Positions 45,141 through 53,350 of a DNA stretch of 64,000 nucleotides are shown here, one piece after another. A model generated the notes under the pieces. That model saw only the letters and a list, made by a program, of their open reading frames with translations, had not been told where the DNA came from and ran no database searches. This stretch comes from Acuticoccus sp965213555 (lineage in GTDB: Bacteria > Pseudomonadota > Alphaproteobacteria > Rhizobiales > Amorphaceae), in assembly GCF_965213555.1 (NCBI RefSeq), contig NZ_OZ243890.1:1674001-1738000 (forward strand). Direction: 5' to 3'. Position 1 is the stretch's first letter; every line of letters starts with the position of its first letter. A program made the translations under genes and the position numbers.

Positions 45141-45956
45141 ATGGCGAAGGTCCTCGTTGTCACATCGGGCAAGGGAGGCGTCGGCAAGACGACGTCCACC
45201 GCCGCCCTCGGCGCCGCGCTCGCCAAGACGGGCGCCAACGTCGCCATCGTCGACTTCGACGTTGGGCTGCGCAACCTCGACCTCGTGATGGGCGCGGAGC
45301 GGCGCGTCGTGTTCGACCTCATCAACGTGATCAACGGCGACGCCAAGCTGTCCCAGGCGCTGATCCGCGACAAGCGGGTGGAGACGCTGTACCTGTTGCC
45401 GGCGTCCCAGACGCGCGACAAGGACGCGCTGACGGAGGAGGGGGTCGCCGCCGTCATCGAGGAGATGCGTGGGCGCTTCGACTACATCTTGTGCGACTCG
45501 CCGGCGGGCATCGAGCGCGGGGCCACGCTCGCCATGCGCCACGCCGACGTGGCGATCGTGACGACCAACCCCGAGGTCTCGTCGGTGCGCGACTCCGACC
45601 GCATCATCGGCCTGCTCGACTCCAAGACCAAGCGGGCCGAGGAGAACCAGCGGGTCGAGAAGTTCCTGCTCGTCACGCGCTACGACCCTGCGCGGGCCGA
45701 GCGCGGCGAAATGCTGAAGGTCAGCGACGTCCTCGACATCCTGTCGATCCCCCTCCTCGCGGTGGTGCCGGAGAGCCAGGAGGTCCTCAAGGCCTCCAAC
45801 CTTGGGATGCCCGTCACGCTGGGCTCGCCGACGTCGGTGGCGGCGAAGGCCTACAGCGATGCGGCGCGGCGGCTGATGGGCGAGGAGTTCGAGGTCGCGA
45901 TCCCGACCGACAAGCGGAGCCGGTTCGGCAAGTTCTTCGCGAGGAAGGCCGCATGA
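45141..45956 (+). CDS. minD: Septum-site determining ATPase MinD
   Basis: 271 residues. Deviant Walker A KGGVGKTT at 10-17, DFDVGLRNLD, YILCDSPAGIE, and a C-terminal amphipathic membrane-targeting helix (RSRFGKFFARKAA). ATP-bound MinD recruits MinC to the membrane and is released by MinE. AAAGGA at 45127-45132 favours the ATG at 45141 over the one at 45123. Overlaps minE as ATGA. Confidence 0.97.
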   Translation: MAKVLVVTSGKGGVGKTTSTAALGAALAKTGANVAIVDFDVGLRNLDLVMGAERRVVFDLINVINGDAKLSQALIRDKRVETLYLLPASQTRDKDALTEEGVAAVIEEMRGRFDYILCDSPAGIERGATLAMRHADVAIVTTNPEVSSVRDSDRIIGLLDSKTKRAEENQRVEKFLLVTRYDPARAERGEMLKVSDVLDILSIPLLAVVPESQEVLKASNLGMPVTLGSPTSVAAKAYSDAARRLMGEEFEVAIPTDKRSRFGKFFARKAA

Positions 45957-46240
45957 GTGTGTTCGAGTTCTTTCGAAGGAAGAAGGACAGCGCCCCCGTC
46001 GCGCGCGAGCGGCTGCAGATCATCCTCGCGCACGAGCGCTCGGCGACGTCCACGTCCGATGTCCTCATCCAGCTCCGCGAGGAGATCCTCCAGGTCATCG
46101 CCAAGCACATGCCCATCGAGCGCGACAAGGTGCGCGTGTCCATGGACCGCGGGGACGACGTCTCCCTCCTCGAGGTGGACGTGGAGCTGCCCTTCCGCGA
46201 CGAGAGGGGCGAGCCGGTTCGCCTCGCGGCGACCGGCTGA
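45953..46240 (+). CDS. minE: Cell division topological specificity factor MinE
   Basis: 95 residues: N-terminal membrane-binding FEFFRRKK, MinD-stimulating helix RLQIILAHERS, then the topological-specificity domain. Drives MinD oscillation. Start overlaps the minD stop. Last gene of the min operon. Confidence 0.96.
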   Translation: MSVFEFFRRKKDSAPVARERLQIILAHERSATSTSDVLIQLREEILQVIAKHMPIERDKVRVSMDRGDDVSLLEVDVELPFRDERGEPVRLAATG

Positions 46241-46242
46241 CC

Positions 46243-46271
46243 TTGACAGGCGCGGCGGCCGCTCCCTACAT
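46243..46271 (+). promoter_or_regulatory. Probable sigma-70 promoter for the L36 gene
   Basis: A perfect -35 TTGACA at 46243-46248 is followed after 17 bases by CTACAT at 46266-46271, a plausible alphaproteobacterial -10. It starts two bases after the minE stop and lies 96 bases before the L36 start codon. Confidence 0.55.
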
Positions 46272-46366
46272 GCGCATCTCGGCGCCGGCTCTCCCGCGCC
46301 GTTTCGTGTGGAGGTCGCGCCCAATCGCTGAGGGCATGGCCGTCGCCGTGCCGTCCGGAGCGTCCC

Positions 46367-46492
46367 ATGAAGATCACCAACTCCTTGAAGGCGCTGATGA
46401 AGCGCGACCGCAACAACAAGCTCGTTCGTCGCAAGGGTCGCGTTTACATCATCAACAAGAAGGCGCCGCGCTACAAGGCGCGGCAGGGGTAA
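46367..46492 (+). CDS. 50S ribosomal protein L36, zinc-free 41-residue form
   Basis: 41 residues (MKITNSLKALMKRDRNNKLV, ending KKAPRYKARQG), too short to be listed by most open-frame scans. It matches the YkgO/type B L36 group. It has no cysteine, so the zinc ribbon of classical RpmJ is absent. Own promoter upstream; a hairpin follows. Confidence 0.93.
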   Translation: MKITNSLKALMKRDRNNKLVRRKGRVYIINKKAPRYKARQG

Positions 46493-46818
46493 CGCGCGCG
46501 GCTACGACGTCGAGCGACAGCCGACGTCCTCCCCCTTGGGGTAATGCGCACTCCCATCGTTGAGGTGAAGCTCAGGAGGTCGGCCGCCTTCCGCCGTGCG
46601 ATCGAGCGGCCCAGACCGGCGTCGACGGATCCGCGCAGATTATCGAACAGCCTGCAGCGCGGTGGACTCGGGCGGGGATGTCGCAGGCTGACCGCCCGCG
46701 CATCTGCGCGAGCGGTGCCGGCGAAGCCACGTGACGATCCGTGGCTGAAGACCCTACGGCCAGGGACCGTCAAGCATCGCCGTCGCGGGGTCGACGATCG
46801 CCGGGCAGCGACGTAGGC
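46493..46818. other. 326-bp intergenic region, no gene seen
   Basis: Between the L36 gene and the convergent small gene. Holds the weak hairpins after L36. Open frames on both strands are Arg-rich and lack any sign of selection; no tRNA or known RNA was recognised. Confidence 0.5.
46506..46528 (+). terminator. Possible hairpin after the L36 gene
   Basis: GACGTCG and CGACGTC form a seven-base stem with a nine-base loop 14 bases after the stop; a CCCC-TT-GGGG palindrome follows. No T-run, so terminator function is only a guess. Confidence 0.3.
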
Positions 46819-47103
46819 TCAGAGCGAGAAGCCGTTCCGGTCCATGGAACGGGAGAAGCTGTCCCGGGTGCGGTCTAAGACACCTTGGAGGTGGGCGAAG
46901 ATCCGGTCGATCTCCTCTTCGGTGTAGGCGTAGGAGGTCGGGTTCGAGAGGTTGCGCACGCGCCGTAGCGTCGTCTCCACGTTGCGCACCCGGCGGATCG
47001 CCGCCTCCCTGAACTTCTCGCTCTTTTCCCCTTCCTGGCCTGTCATCCGGTGCATTGCAGCAGCCGTGAACTTCTCGCCCTTTTCCACTTCCTGTCCGCG
47101 CAT
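46819..47103 (-). CDS. Small hypothetical protein with duplicated N-terminus
   Basis: 94 residues, charged, helical, no cysteine or membrane segment. The body (REAAIRRVRNVETTLRRVRNLSN, then YAYTEEEIDRIFAHLQGVLDRTRDSF) resembles small proteins common in bacteria and phages with an LGNLSN-type centre followed by Y-x-Y-[ST]-E/D-E-E/D, function unknown. The first 19 residues (MRGQEVEKGEKFTAAAMHR) are a copy of residues 20-38 (MTGQEGEKSEKFREAAIRR), each beginning with Met, so translation could start at 47103 or 47046. Stands alone between L36 and the SDR gene. Confidence 0.65.
   Translation of the reverse strand: MRGQEVEKGEKFTAAAMHRMTGQEGEKSEKFREAAIRRVRNVETTLRRVRNLSNPTSYAYTEEEIDRIFAHLQGVLDRTRDSFSRSMDRNGFSL
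47010..47103 (-). repeat. 57-bp duplication of a gene start
   Basis: Bases 47067-47103 and 47010-47046 are similar copies 57 bases (19 codons) apart, both ending (on the minus strand beginning) with ATG. Most differences are single-base changes. Confidence 0.7.
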
Positions 47104-47206
47104 GATAATTCCGATCCTTGATCGATAATGTCTCTGGAGGCATCGAACAAAACTTCGAGCGCAGTGTCAACCAATGATTGCGATCAATGGGTTGCCTGCA
47201 CTGCAG

Positions 47207-47986
47207 CTAGAGGTCGATTGCTCCCACGGAACCTCCGTCGACCCGCCAATTCGCACCTGCGACAAAGCTCGCTAGGTCTGACGTCAGGAGGGCGATGACT
47301 GGTGCGACTTCTTCGGCCTTCCCCCTGCGCTTCAACCCAAGGTATGCGCGCTCTTGCTCAAGGAAGTCCGCGATCGCCACGTCCTTGGAGACCCCCTCGG
47401 AGGCGGCCTTCTTCTCCATCATGGCGTCGGTCATCGGCGTCTCGATGAAGGCCGGTGCCACGCAGTTCGCGAGGAGCCCGCTCGCCGAGTGCTGCATGGA
47501 CACGGACTTGGCGAAGCTCGCGATGCCTACCTTGGCGACGTTGTAGACCGTCTCATCCGGGTAGGGCTGCGCGGCGTTCTCGGACGTGACGAACACGATG
47601 CGGCCCCAGCCGCGCTGGATCATCGCCGGGCCGTAAAGGCGGGCGACGCGGACGGCGGACATGAAGTCGGTCTGCCAGGACCCCTCCCAGTCCTCATCGG
47701 TCATCTTGAGTGGGTCGCCCTTCGCTCCAGTGACCCCGGCGGCGTGGACGAGGATGTCGACGTCGCCGGTCTCCCGGTAGAGTGCCTCGGCGCCCTCGCT
47801 GGTCGACAGGTCCGCGACGATGCCGCGGCCGCCCACTTTCGAGGCGACGTCCTGCAAGGGGTCGTCCTTGATGTCGGTGAGGGTGACCGTAACGCCCGCC
47901 TCGCGCAGCCGCTCCGCCGTCTGCGATCCGATGCCGCCGCCCCCGCCGGTGATGAGCGCGGTCTTGCCGTCGATCCTAAGGTCCAC
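47207..47986 (-). CDS. Short-chain dehydrogenase/reductase (classical SDR)
   Basis: 259 residues. Cofactor loop TGGGGGIG near 14-21, DLSTSEG, HAAGVTG, catalytic Ser in VTSENAA, and YNVAK as the active-site Tyr/Lys pair. An Asp at the end of beta-2 (TLTDIKDD) suggests NAD preference. Substrate unknown. GTG start at 47984-47986 has a strong GGAGGG site; divergent from the YbaK-like gene. Confidence 0.88.
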   Translation of the reverse strand: MDLRIDGKTALITGGGGGIGSQTAERLREAGVTVTLTDIKDDPLQDVASKVGGRGIVADLSTSEGAEALYRETGDVDILVHAAGVTGAKGDPLKMTDEDWEGSWQTDFMSAVRVARLYGPAMIQRGWGRIVFVTSENAAQPYPDETVYNVAKVGIASFAKSVSMQHSASGLLANCVAPAFIETPMTDAMMEKKAASEGVSKDVAIADFLEQERAYLGLKRRGKAEEVAPVIALLTSDLASFVAGANWRVDGGSVGAIDL

Positions 47987-48100
47987 TGTGACCCTCCGCT
48001 GATGGTGCGATCTGCGGCAAAGGGGCCAGCCGCGGCTTCCGTTCCGGACTGCGCGGTGCGCCTGATTGCAGCGCCGGCCCGGCCACGCCACACTAAGAGG

Positions 48101-48589
48101 ATGACGATCGACGAGAGGCCCACGACGCCATCCCTCGCAAGGGTGACCGAAGCGGCATGTACGCTCGGCCTGGTGGTCGATGGCCGTCGCATGGATGCGG
48201 CGACACGGACCGCGGCGGACGCTGTGGAAGCATGCGGCGGCGCGGTCGGCCAGATCGTGAGGTCGCTCGTGTTCGCGGCGGACGGGGCCCTCAGGCTTCT
48301 CCTGGTGGGCGGCGCGCACGAGGTGGACTCGGCCGCAGGCGAGGTTCGCACGGGCCTCTCGCTCGGTCGCTGCGACGCGCGGCCGGTGCGCGATGCGACG
48401 GGGATCGCCATCGGTGGTGGCGCGCCCATCGGCCACACCACAGCGCCGCCCCTCTTCACGGACGAGGCGCTCCTGTCCCACGAGGTCGGGAGGTGCGCCG
48501 CCGGTCGACCGGACAGCGTTTTGGCCGTCGCACCGACCGCGCCGCAACGGGCGACGGGTGCGCGCCTCATCGCGGTGCGGCCAGCGTGA
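48101..48589 (+). CDS. YbaK/EbsC-family (aminoacyl-tRNA deacylase-like) protein
   Basis: 162 residues with the YbaK fold: AVGQIVRSLVFAADGALRLLLVGGAHEVD and the GIAIGGGAPIGHTTAPPLFTDEAL signature with GxxxP-type loop. Family members remove wrong amino acids from tRNA (Ala, Cys or others from tRNA-Pro). At the place of the essential Lys of YbaK/ProXp (KSL) this protein has Arg (RSL), so its activity may differ. AAGAGG immediately precedes the ATG at 48101. Stop overlaps the uvrC GTG. Confidence 0.85.
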   Translation: MTIDERPTTPSLARVTEAACTLGLVVDGRRMDAATRTAADAVEACGGAVGQIVRSLVFAADGALRLLLVGGAHEVDSAAGEVRTGLSLGRCDARPVRDATGIAIGGGAPIGHTTAPPLFTDEALLSHEVGRCAAGRPDSVLAVAPTAPQRATGARLIAVRPA

Positions 48590-50646
48590 GCGGGGCCGAC
48601 CTCATGCTCGATGCGGACGCGGACGGGCTCGCCTCGCCTGACGCCTTCGAGGATGCCGTCGTCACGGTGGACGTCGTGACCCGCGTGCAGGCGGCGCCGG
48701 CGTCCGCCTCCCAGCGCAAGAACGGTGCGGAGGAGGTGCGCTTCCGCCGCACCGCCATCGCCAAGACCGGGTTCGACCTCATCGCCGACACCGTGCGCCG
48801 GCTGCCCAACGCACCCGGCGTCTACCGGATGATCGACGAGGCGGGCGACGTGCTCTACGTCGGCAAGGCGCGCAGCCTGAAGAAGCGCGTGGTGAGCTAC
48901 TCGCGGCCGACGGGGCTGTCGTCGCGGCTGATGTCGATGGTCAACCGCACCGTCGCCATGGAGTTCGTCACCACCCAAACCGAGGCGGAGGCGCTCCTCC
49001 TCGAGGCGAACCTCATCAAGCGCTTCAGGCCGCGCTACAACGTGCTCCTGCGCGACGACAAGTCGTTCCCCTACATCCTGCTGACCGCGGACCACGAGGC
49101 GCCGCAGGTCCTGAAGCACCGTGGCGCGCACTCGCGCCAAGGGGACTACTTCGGCCCCTTCGCCTCCGCGGGCGCGGTGGACCGCACGATCAACGCGCTG
49201 CAGAAGGCGTTCCTCATCCGCTCGTGCACCGACGCGGTCTACGAGCAGCGCACGCGGCCGTGCCTGTTGTGGCAGATCAAGCGCTGCTCGGCGCCGTGCA
49301 CGAAGGAGATCGCCGTCGACGACTACCGCGCGTTGGTCGGCGAGGCGAAGGCGTTCCTGTCGGGCCGCTCCAAGGCGATCCGCAGGAAGCTCGGCGAGGA
49401 GATGGAGGGGGCGTCCGCGGCGCTGGAGTTCGAGCGAGCGGCGCGCATCCGCGACCGCCTCGCTGCGCTCTCCCACGTGGACAGCCACCAGGGCATCAAC
49501 ACGCAGGGGATCGAGGAGGCGGACGTGTTCGCTGTCCACCAGGACGGCGGGGAGACGTGCGTGCAGGTGTTCTTCTTCCGCACCGGGCAGAACTGGGGCA
49601 ACCGGGCGTACTACCCGCGCGACGAGGGCCTCGAGGCGGGCGACGTGCTGCAGACCTTCCTCGCCCAGTTCTACGACGACAAGCCGGTGCCACGCTGCCT
49701 GTTCCTGTCCCACGACGTGCCCGAGCGCGAGCTCCTGGCGCTCGCCTTCTCCGAGCGCGCCGGGCGCAAGGTGGACGTCGCCGTGCCCCAGCGCGGGGCC
49801 AAGCGCGACCTCGTGGAGCACGCCCTGGCCAACGCCCGCGAGGCGCTCGGCCGTCGCCTGTCGGACCGGCAGAGCCAGGGCAAGCTCCTCGAGGGCGTGG
49901 CGCAGACCTTCGGTCTCCCCGCGCCGCCGCGGCGCGTCGAGGTGTACGACAACTCGCACATGATGGGATCGAGCGCGGTGGGCGGCATGATCGTGGCAGG
50001 GCCGGAGGGCTTCTCCAAGCCGCACTACAGGAAGTTCAACATCAGGTCAGAGGAGCTCACCCCGGGCGACGACTTCGGCATGATGCGCGAGGTGCTGACG
50101 CGTCGCTTCTCCCGCCTCCTGAAGGAGGCACCGCGGACCGGAGCGCCCGACGAGGGCGGCGAGGCGGAGGGGCTCGGACCCTGGCCCGACCTCGTCCTCA
50201 TCGACGGCGGCGCGGGGCAGCTCGCCGCCGCTCGCACGGTGCTCGACGGCCTCGGCATCACGGACGTGCCTCTGGTTGGGGTCGCCAAGGGCGTCGACCG
50301 CGACGCGGGGCGCGAGGAGTTCCATGTGCCGGGGCAGAAGCCGTTCCGCCTGCCGCCGCGCGACCCGGTGCTCTACTTCATCCAACGCCTGCGCGACGAG
50401 GCGCACCGCTTCGCCATCGGCGCCCACCGCGCCAAGCGGAAGAAGGCGCTGACCGCTAACCCCCTCGACGACATCGCCGGGGTGGGTGCGGCGCGCAAGC
50501 GCGCGCTCCTCAAGCACTTCGGCACCGCGAAGGCGGTGGCCAAGGCCGGCATCGACGACCTCGTCGCGGTGGACGGCATCTCGGAGAGCGTGGCGCGCCG
50601 GGTGTACGATCACTTCCACGCCGCCAACGCGCCGTCGTCGCGGTGA
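48586..50646 (+). CDS. uvrC: Excinuclease ABC subunit C
   Basis: 686 residues including about 60 poorly conserved N-terminal ones. GIY-YIG nuclease (LPNAPGVYRMIDEAGDVLYVGKARSLKKRV, near 75-105), UvrB-binding UVR segment (EEMEGASAALEFERAARIRDRL), RNase H-like C-terminal nuclease (VYDNSHMMGSSAVGGMIV, LVLIDGGAGQL) and two HhH motifs at the end (IAGVGAARKRALLKHFG, VDGISESVARRVYDHF). Makes both incisions in nucleotide excision repair. GTG at 48586 overlaps the previous stop; an ATG at 48604 is an alternative. Confidence 0.96.
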   Translation: MSGADLMLDADADGLASPDAFEDAVVTVDVVTRVQAAPASASQRKNGAEEVRFRRTAIAKTGFDLIADTVRRLPNAPGVYRMIDEAGDVLYVGKARSLKKRVVSYSRPTGLSSRLMSMVNRTVAMEFVTTQTEAEALLLEANLIKRFRPRYNVLLRDDKSFPYILLTADHEAPQVLKHRGAHSRQGDYFGPFASAGAVDRTINALQKAFLIRSCTDAVYEQRTRPCLLWQIKRCSAPCTKEIAVDDYRALVGEAKAFLSGRSKAIRRKLGEEMEGASAALEFERAARIRDRLAALSHVDSHQGINTQGIEEADVFAVHQDGGETCVQVFFFRTGQNWGNRAYYPRDEGLEAGDVLQTFLAQFYDDKPVPRCLFLSHDVPERELLALAFSERAGRKVDVAVPQRGAKRDLVEHALANAREALGRRLSDRQSQGKLLEGVAQTFGLPAPPRRVEVYDNSHMMGSSAVGGMIVAGPEGFSKPHYRKFNIRSEELTPGDDFGMMREVLTRRFSRLLKEAPRTGAPDEGGEAEGLGPWPDLVLIDGGAGQLAAARTVLDGLGITDVPLVGVAKGVDRDAGREEFHVPGQKPFRLPPRDPVLYFIQRLRDEAHRFAIGAHRAKRKKALTANPLDDIAGVGAARKRALLKHFGTAKAVAKAGIDDLVAVDGISESVARRVYDHFHAANAPSSR

Positions 50647-50653
50647 GCCCGTC

Positions 50654-51208
50654 GTGAACATCCCCACCGCGCTGACCACGTTCCGCTGCGTCGCCGTGCT
50701 CGCGATCGCGGTGGCGCTGCTTTGGCCGTTCGGCGCGCTCCGCGGGGTGGCGCTGGTGCTCTTCGTCGCCGCCGCCCTCACCGACTGGTTCGACGGCTAC
50801 CTCGCAAGGCGTTGGCGGCAGGTGACGCCGTTCGGCCGCATGCTGGACTCGATTGCCGACAAGATGCTCGTCGCCGTGGTCCTCCTCGTGCTGTGCGCCG
50901 ACGGCACCATCGAGGGGCTGAACGCCCTCGCCGCGGCGATGATCCTCACCCGCGAGATCGCCATCGCAGGCCTGCGCGAGCACCTCGCGGCGCAGTCGGT
51001 CGTCGTCGCCTCGACGTTGCTCGCCAAGTGGAAGACGACGGTGCAGCTCGTCGCCATCGCGGTGCTCATCGGCGCCCCGTTGACGGGGCTCCCCGTGATC
51101 GCCACGTCCGTGGGGCTCGCGATCCTTTGGGTCGCGACGCTGATGACGGTGGTGAGCGGCGTCCAGTACGCCGCCGCGACGCGGGGGCACTTCGCAAATG
51201 AAGCTTAA
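50654..51208 (+). CDS. pgsA: CDP-diacylglycerol-glycerol-3-phosphate phosphatidyltransferase
   Basis: 184 residues, multi-helix membrane enzyme. The CDP-alcohol phosphotransferase motif is intact (DWFDGYLARRW followed by GRMLDSIADK). Makes phosphatidylglycerol phosphate from CDP-diacylglycerol. GTG start at 50654; its last 11 bases overlap moaD. Confidence 0.93.
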   Translation: MNIPTALTTFRCVAVLAIAVALLWPFGALRGVALVLFVAAALTDWFDGYLARRWRQVTPFGRMLDSIADKMLVAVVLLVLCADGTIEGLNALAAAMILTREIAIAGLREHLAAQSVVVASTLLAKWKTTVQLVAIAVLIGAPLTGLPVIATSVGLAILWVATLMTVVSGVQYAAATRGHFANEA

Positions 51209-51449
51209 GTACTTCGCCTGGGTGCGCGAGCGGGTCGGCCTCGCCGAGGAGGACGTGACGCTGCCCGACGGTGTCGACACCGGTGCCGAGCTGATCGCCT
51301 GGCTGCGCGGCCGCGGCGAGGGCTACGAGCGGGCGTTCCACGAGGAGGGCGTCATCCGCGTGGCGGTCGACCGGCGGCACGTCGCGCACGAGGCACCCGT
51401 GCGGGGGGCGGCGGAGGTGGCGCTGTTCCCGCCGATGACGGGCGGCTGA
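51198..51449 (+). CDS. moaD: Molybdopterin synthase small subunit
   Basis: 83 residues, ubiquitin-like, ending in the required Gly-Gly (PPMTGG), which carries the thiocarboxylate. Starts inside pgsA and overlaps moaE as TGATG. Confidence 0.93.
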   Translation: MKLKYFAWVRERVGLAEEDVTLPDGVDTGAELIAWLRGRGEGYERAFHEEGVIRVAVDRRHVAHEAPVRGAAEVALFPPMTGG

Positions 51450-51913
51450 TGGCCCGCACCTGCGTCGCCATCCTCGACGAGCCGCTGGAGCCCGCCGCCT
51501 GGCTCGGCGAGCTGCGCCCCGGTGAGGACGTCGGCGCCATCGCGACCTTCGTCGGGCTGTGCCGCGGCGAGGCAGGACGGCTTACCGGGCTCGAGCTCGA
51601 GCACTACCCCGGCATGGCGGAGGCCGAGGTCGAGCGCGTCGTCGGTGCTGCGTGCGAGCGCTGGCCGTTGTTCGGCCTCCTCGCAGTCCACCGCACGGGC
51701 CTCGTCGCGGTGGGAGAGCCCATCGTCCTCGTCGCCGCCGGCGCGTCCCATCGCGACGCCGCCTTCGACGCCGTGCGCTACGTGATGGACTACCTGAAGA
51801 CGGACGCCCCGTTTTGGAAGCGCGAGCACCTCGCCGACGGCACCGTCGGCAGCTGGGTCGCGGCGAACGTCGCGGACGATCGCGCGCGCGAGAGGTGGGC
51901 CGTCGACGCGTAG
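51449..51913 (+). CDS. moaE: Molybdopterin synthase large subunit
   Basis: 154 residues. Conserved FVGLCRGEAGRLTGLELEHYPGMAE, HRTGLVAVGEPIVLVAAGASHR and the catalytic lysines in YLKTDAPFWKRE. With MoaD it converts cyclic pyranopterin to molybdopterin. Its TAG stop is the first three bases of a palindromic element. Confidence 0.95.
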   Translation: MARTCVAILDEPLEPAAWLGELRPGEDVGAIATFVGLCRGEAGRLTGLELEHYPGMAEAEVERVVGAACERWPLFGLLAVHRTGLVAVGEPIVLVAAGASHRDAAFDAVRYVMDYLKTDAPFWKREHLADGTVGSWVAANVADDRARERWAVDA

Positions 51914-51952
51914 AGCATCCTGGGTCTTCTCAGACCCGGAGAAGATGCTCTA
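51911..51952. repeat. Palindromic repeat-like element overlapping the moaE stop
   Basis: TAGAGCATC at 51911-51919 pairs with GATGCTCTA at 51944-51952. Inside, CTGGGTCT pairs with AGACCCGG (one G-T pair) around loop TCTC. This resembles the AGAGCAT...ATGCTCT palindromes scattered through Hyphomicrobiales genomes. A partial related string CCCCGAAACCGCTCTAG lies 50 bases further at 52001-52017. May serve as terminator or be a dispersed element. Confidence 0.6.
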
Positions 51953-52013
51953 GGTCGTTGATCGAGCGCGGTCTGCTTGGGGTTGGGTGGTTCCAGCTAT
52001 CCCCGAAACCGCT

Positions 52014-53297
52014 CTAGCGGATGCCCAGCGCACGCGCCTTGCCGTGGCGCGGCGGCTCGCGCTGGGGCGTCGGTCCGACGGCTCCTGCCGCGATGCGCCG
52101 TGCCATGGCCTCGGCCGCCGCACGCGTCCCGGCGCGCGAGTAGATCGTGCCGCGGACCTGGCAGGTGGCCGCGAGCGCCCTGCGGAAGTCGGCGACCAGC
52201 GCCGCGTCCGGCGGCGATGGGTCGGTCCAGAACGCATCGAGCGGACCCTGATGCGTCAGGCCGGGCACGTCGTAGATCGCCGGCGCTAGCGCGTGCGTCG
52301 GGCATCCTGCGGCGAGCGCCTCGAGCCCTGCCGTCGAGTTCACTGTGACGAGGCCAGCCGCGCCGACGAGCCAGTCGTCGAGCGCAAGGCCGTCGGCCAA
52401 CTCCACGCGGTCCGAGAGGCCAGCGGCGCAGGCGAGCCGTGGCACCTCGTGCGACCAGCGCACCGGACCAAGGTCGCCCGGATGCACCTTCACAACCAGC
52501 TTGGCATCCGCGGGAGCGTGCTCTGCGAACGACGGCAGGACGGTGGCAAGCGCGTCCGCCATCCCGGCGAACTGGGAGTTGGAGCGGATCTGGAAGTCGG
52601 TGTCCGTCTGCATCGCGAACACGAAGTGCCGGCCGGCGAGCCGCTCGAGCGCGGACCTGGCCGCGGCGTCACGCGCTCCGCGGCGCGCCTCGCGGGCAAG
52701 GAAGCGCGCGTAGGCGACGAACGGGTGATGCAGCCCGTGCGTGCGGTAGTGCGGGTACAGGAACCACAGGAACACGTTGGGCAGGCTGTTCTTCAAGTCG
52801 TCGGCCGTCTCGAGCCCGGCCTCGCGAGGATGGCGCACGGCAGGGTCGGGCTCGGCGGCACCCGCGGCGAGGGCGCGGACCGCCTCAGGGTCGACGGGGA
52901 AAAGCGAGTCGATGGAGTTGCCGTTCCGCTCCAAGGTCATCCAGTCTGGGCGCAGGTAGCCGAGCTCGGTGACGAGGACGTCGATGTCGCGCGCCCTCGC
53001 CTCGGCCGCCGCTTCGCGGTGGTAGGGGCGGCGCTCGGAGTGCATCAGGACCGCGTCGACCCGGTGCCGCTCCATCGCGGCGGCGACGAAGCCCGGCCAG
53101 TCGGCGAGCCGCCCGCGGTAGGCGATCGCCGGTCCGAAGCCCCAGGCCGCGCGGTCGCCCGGACAAAGGTTGACGCGCTGGACGGCGACGCCAGCACCTG
53201 CGAGGTGCCGGCCGATGCGCCGGTAGAGCGGCGACAGCGGCCCTTGCAGGAGTAGCACCGAGCGGGGCAAGCGGGTGCCTGGCGCCGAACGGCCCAA
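52014..53297 (-). CDS. KpsS/LipB-like capsular polysaccharide protein
   Basis: 427 residues of the capsule synthesis/export family KpsS (LipB), whose members include Kdo transferases that start the lipid linker of capsules: RSVLLLQGPLSPLYRRIGRHL at the start, LGYLRPDWMTLERNGNS, and VKVHPGDLGPVRW...DDWLVGAAGLVTVNSTAGLEALAAGCP with the GT-B-like donor site. No kpsC or other capsule genes are near, so it stands alone. TTG start at 53295-53297 inferred; no good alternative before the conserved core. Confidence 0.8.
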   Translation of the reverse strand: MGRSAPGTRLPRSVLLLQGPLSPLYRRIGRHLAGAGVAVQRVNLCPGDRAAWGFGPAIAYRGRLADWPGFVAAAMERHRVDAVLMHSERRPYHREAAAEARARDIDVLVTELGYLRPDWMTLERNGNSIDSLFPVDPEAVRALAAGAAEPDPAVRHPREAGLETADDLKNSLPNVFLWFLYPHYRTHGLHHPFVAYARFLAREARRGARDAAARSALERLAGRHFVFAMQTDTDFQIRSNSQFAGMADALATVLPSFAEHAPADAKLVVKVHPGDLGPVRWSHEVPRLACAAGLSDRVELADGLALDDWLVGAAGLVTVNSTAGLEALAAGCPTHALAPAIYDVPGLTHQGPLDAFWTDPSPPDAALVADFRRALAATCQVRGTIYSRAGTRAAAEAMARRIAAGAVGPTPQREPPRHGKARALGIR

Positions 53298-53350
53298 CGC
53301 TGCGTCGCTCGCGGAGGGCTCGGGCCGCTGCAGCTCAGCGCCGCGTCCGA

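Noticed and set aside
46544..46816. Possible 90-residue gene after L36
   Set aside because: Arg-rich, no ribosome site, no conserved pattern, lies opposite the end of the real small gene.
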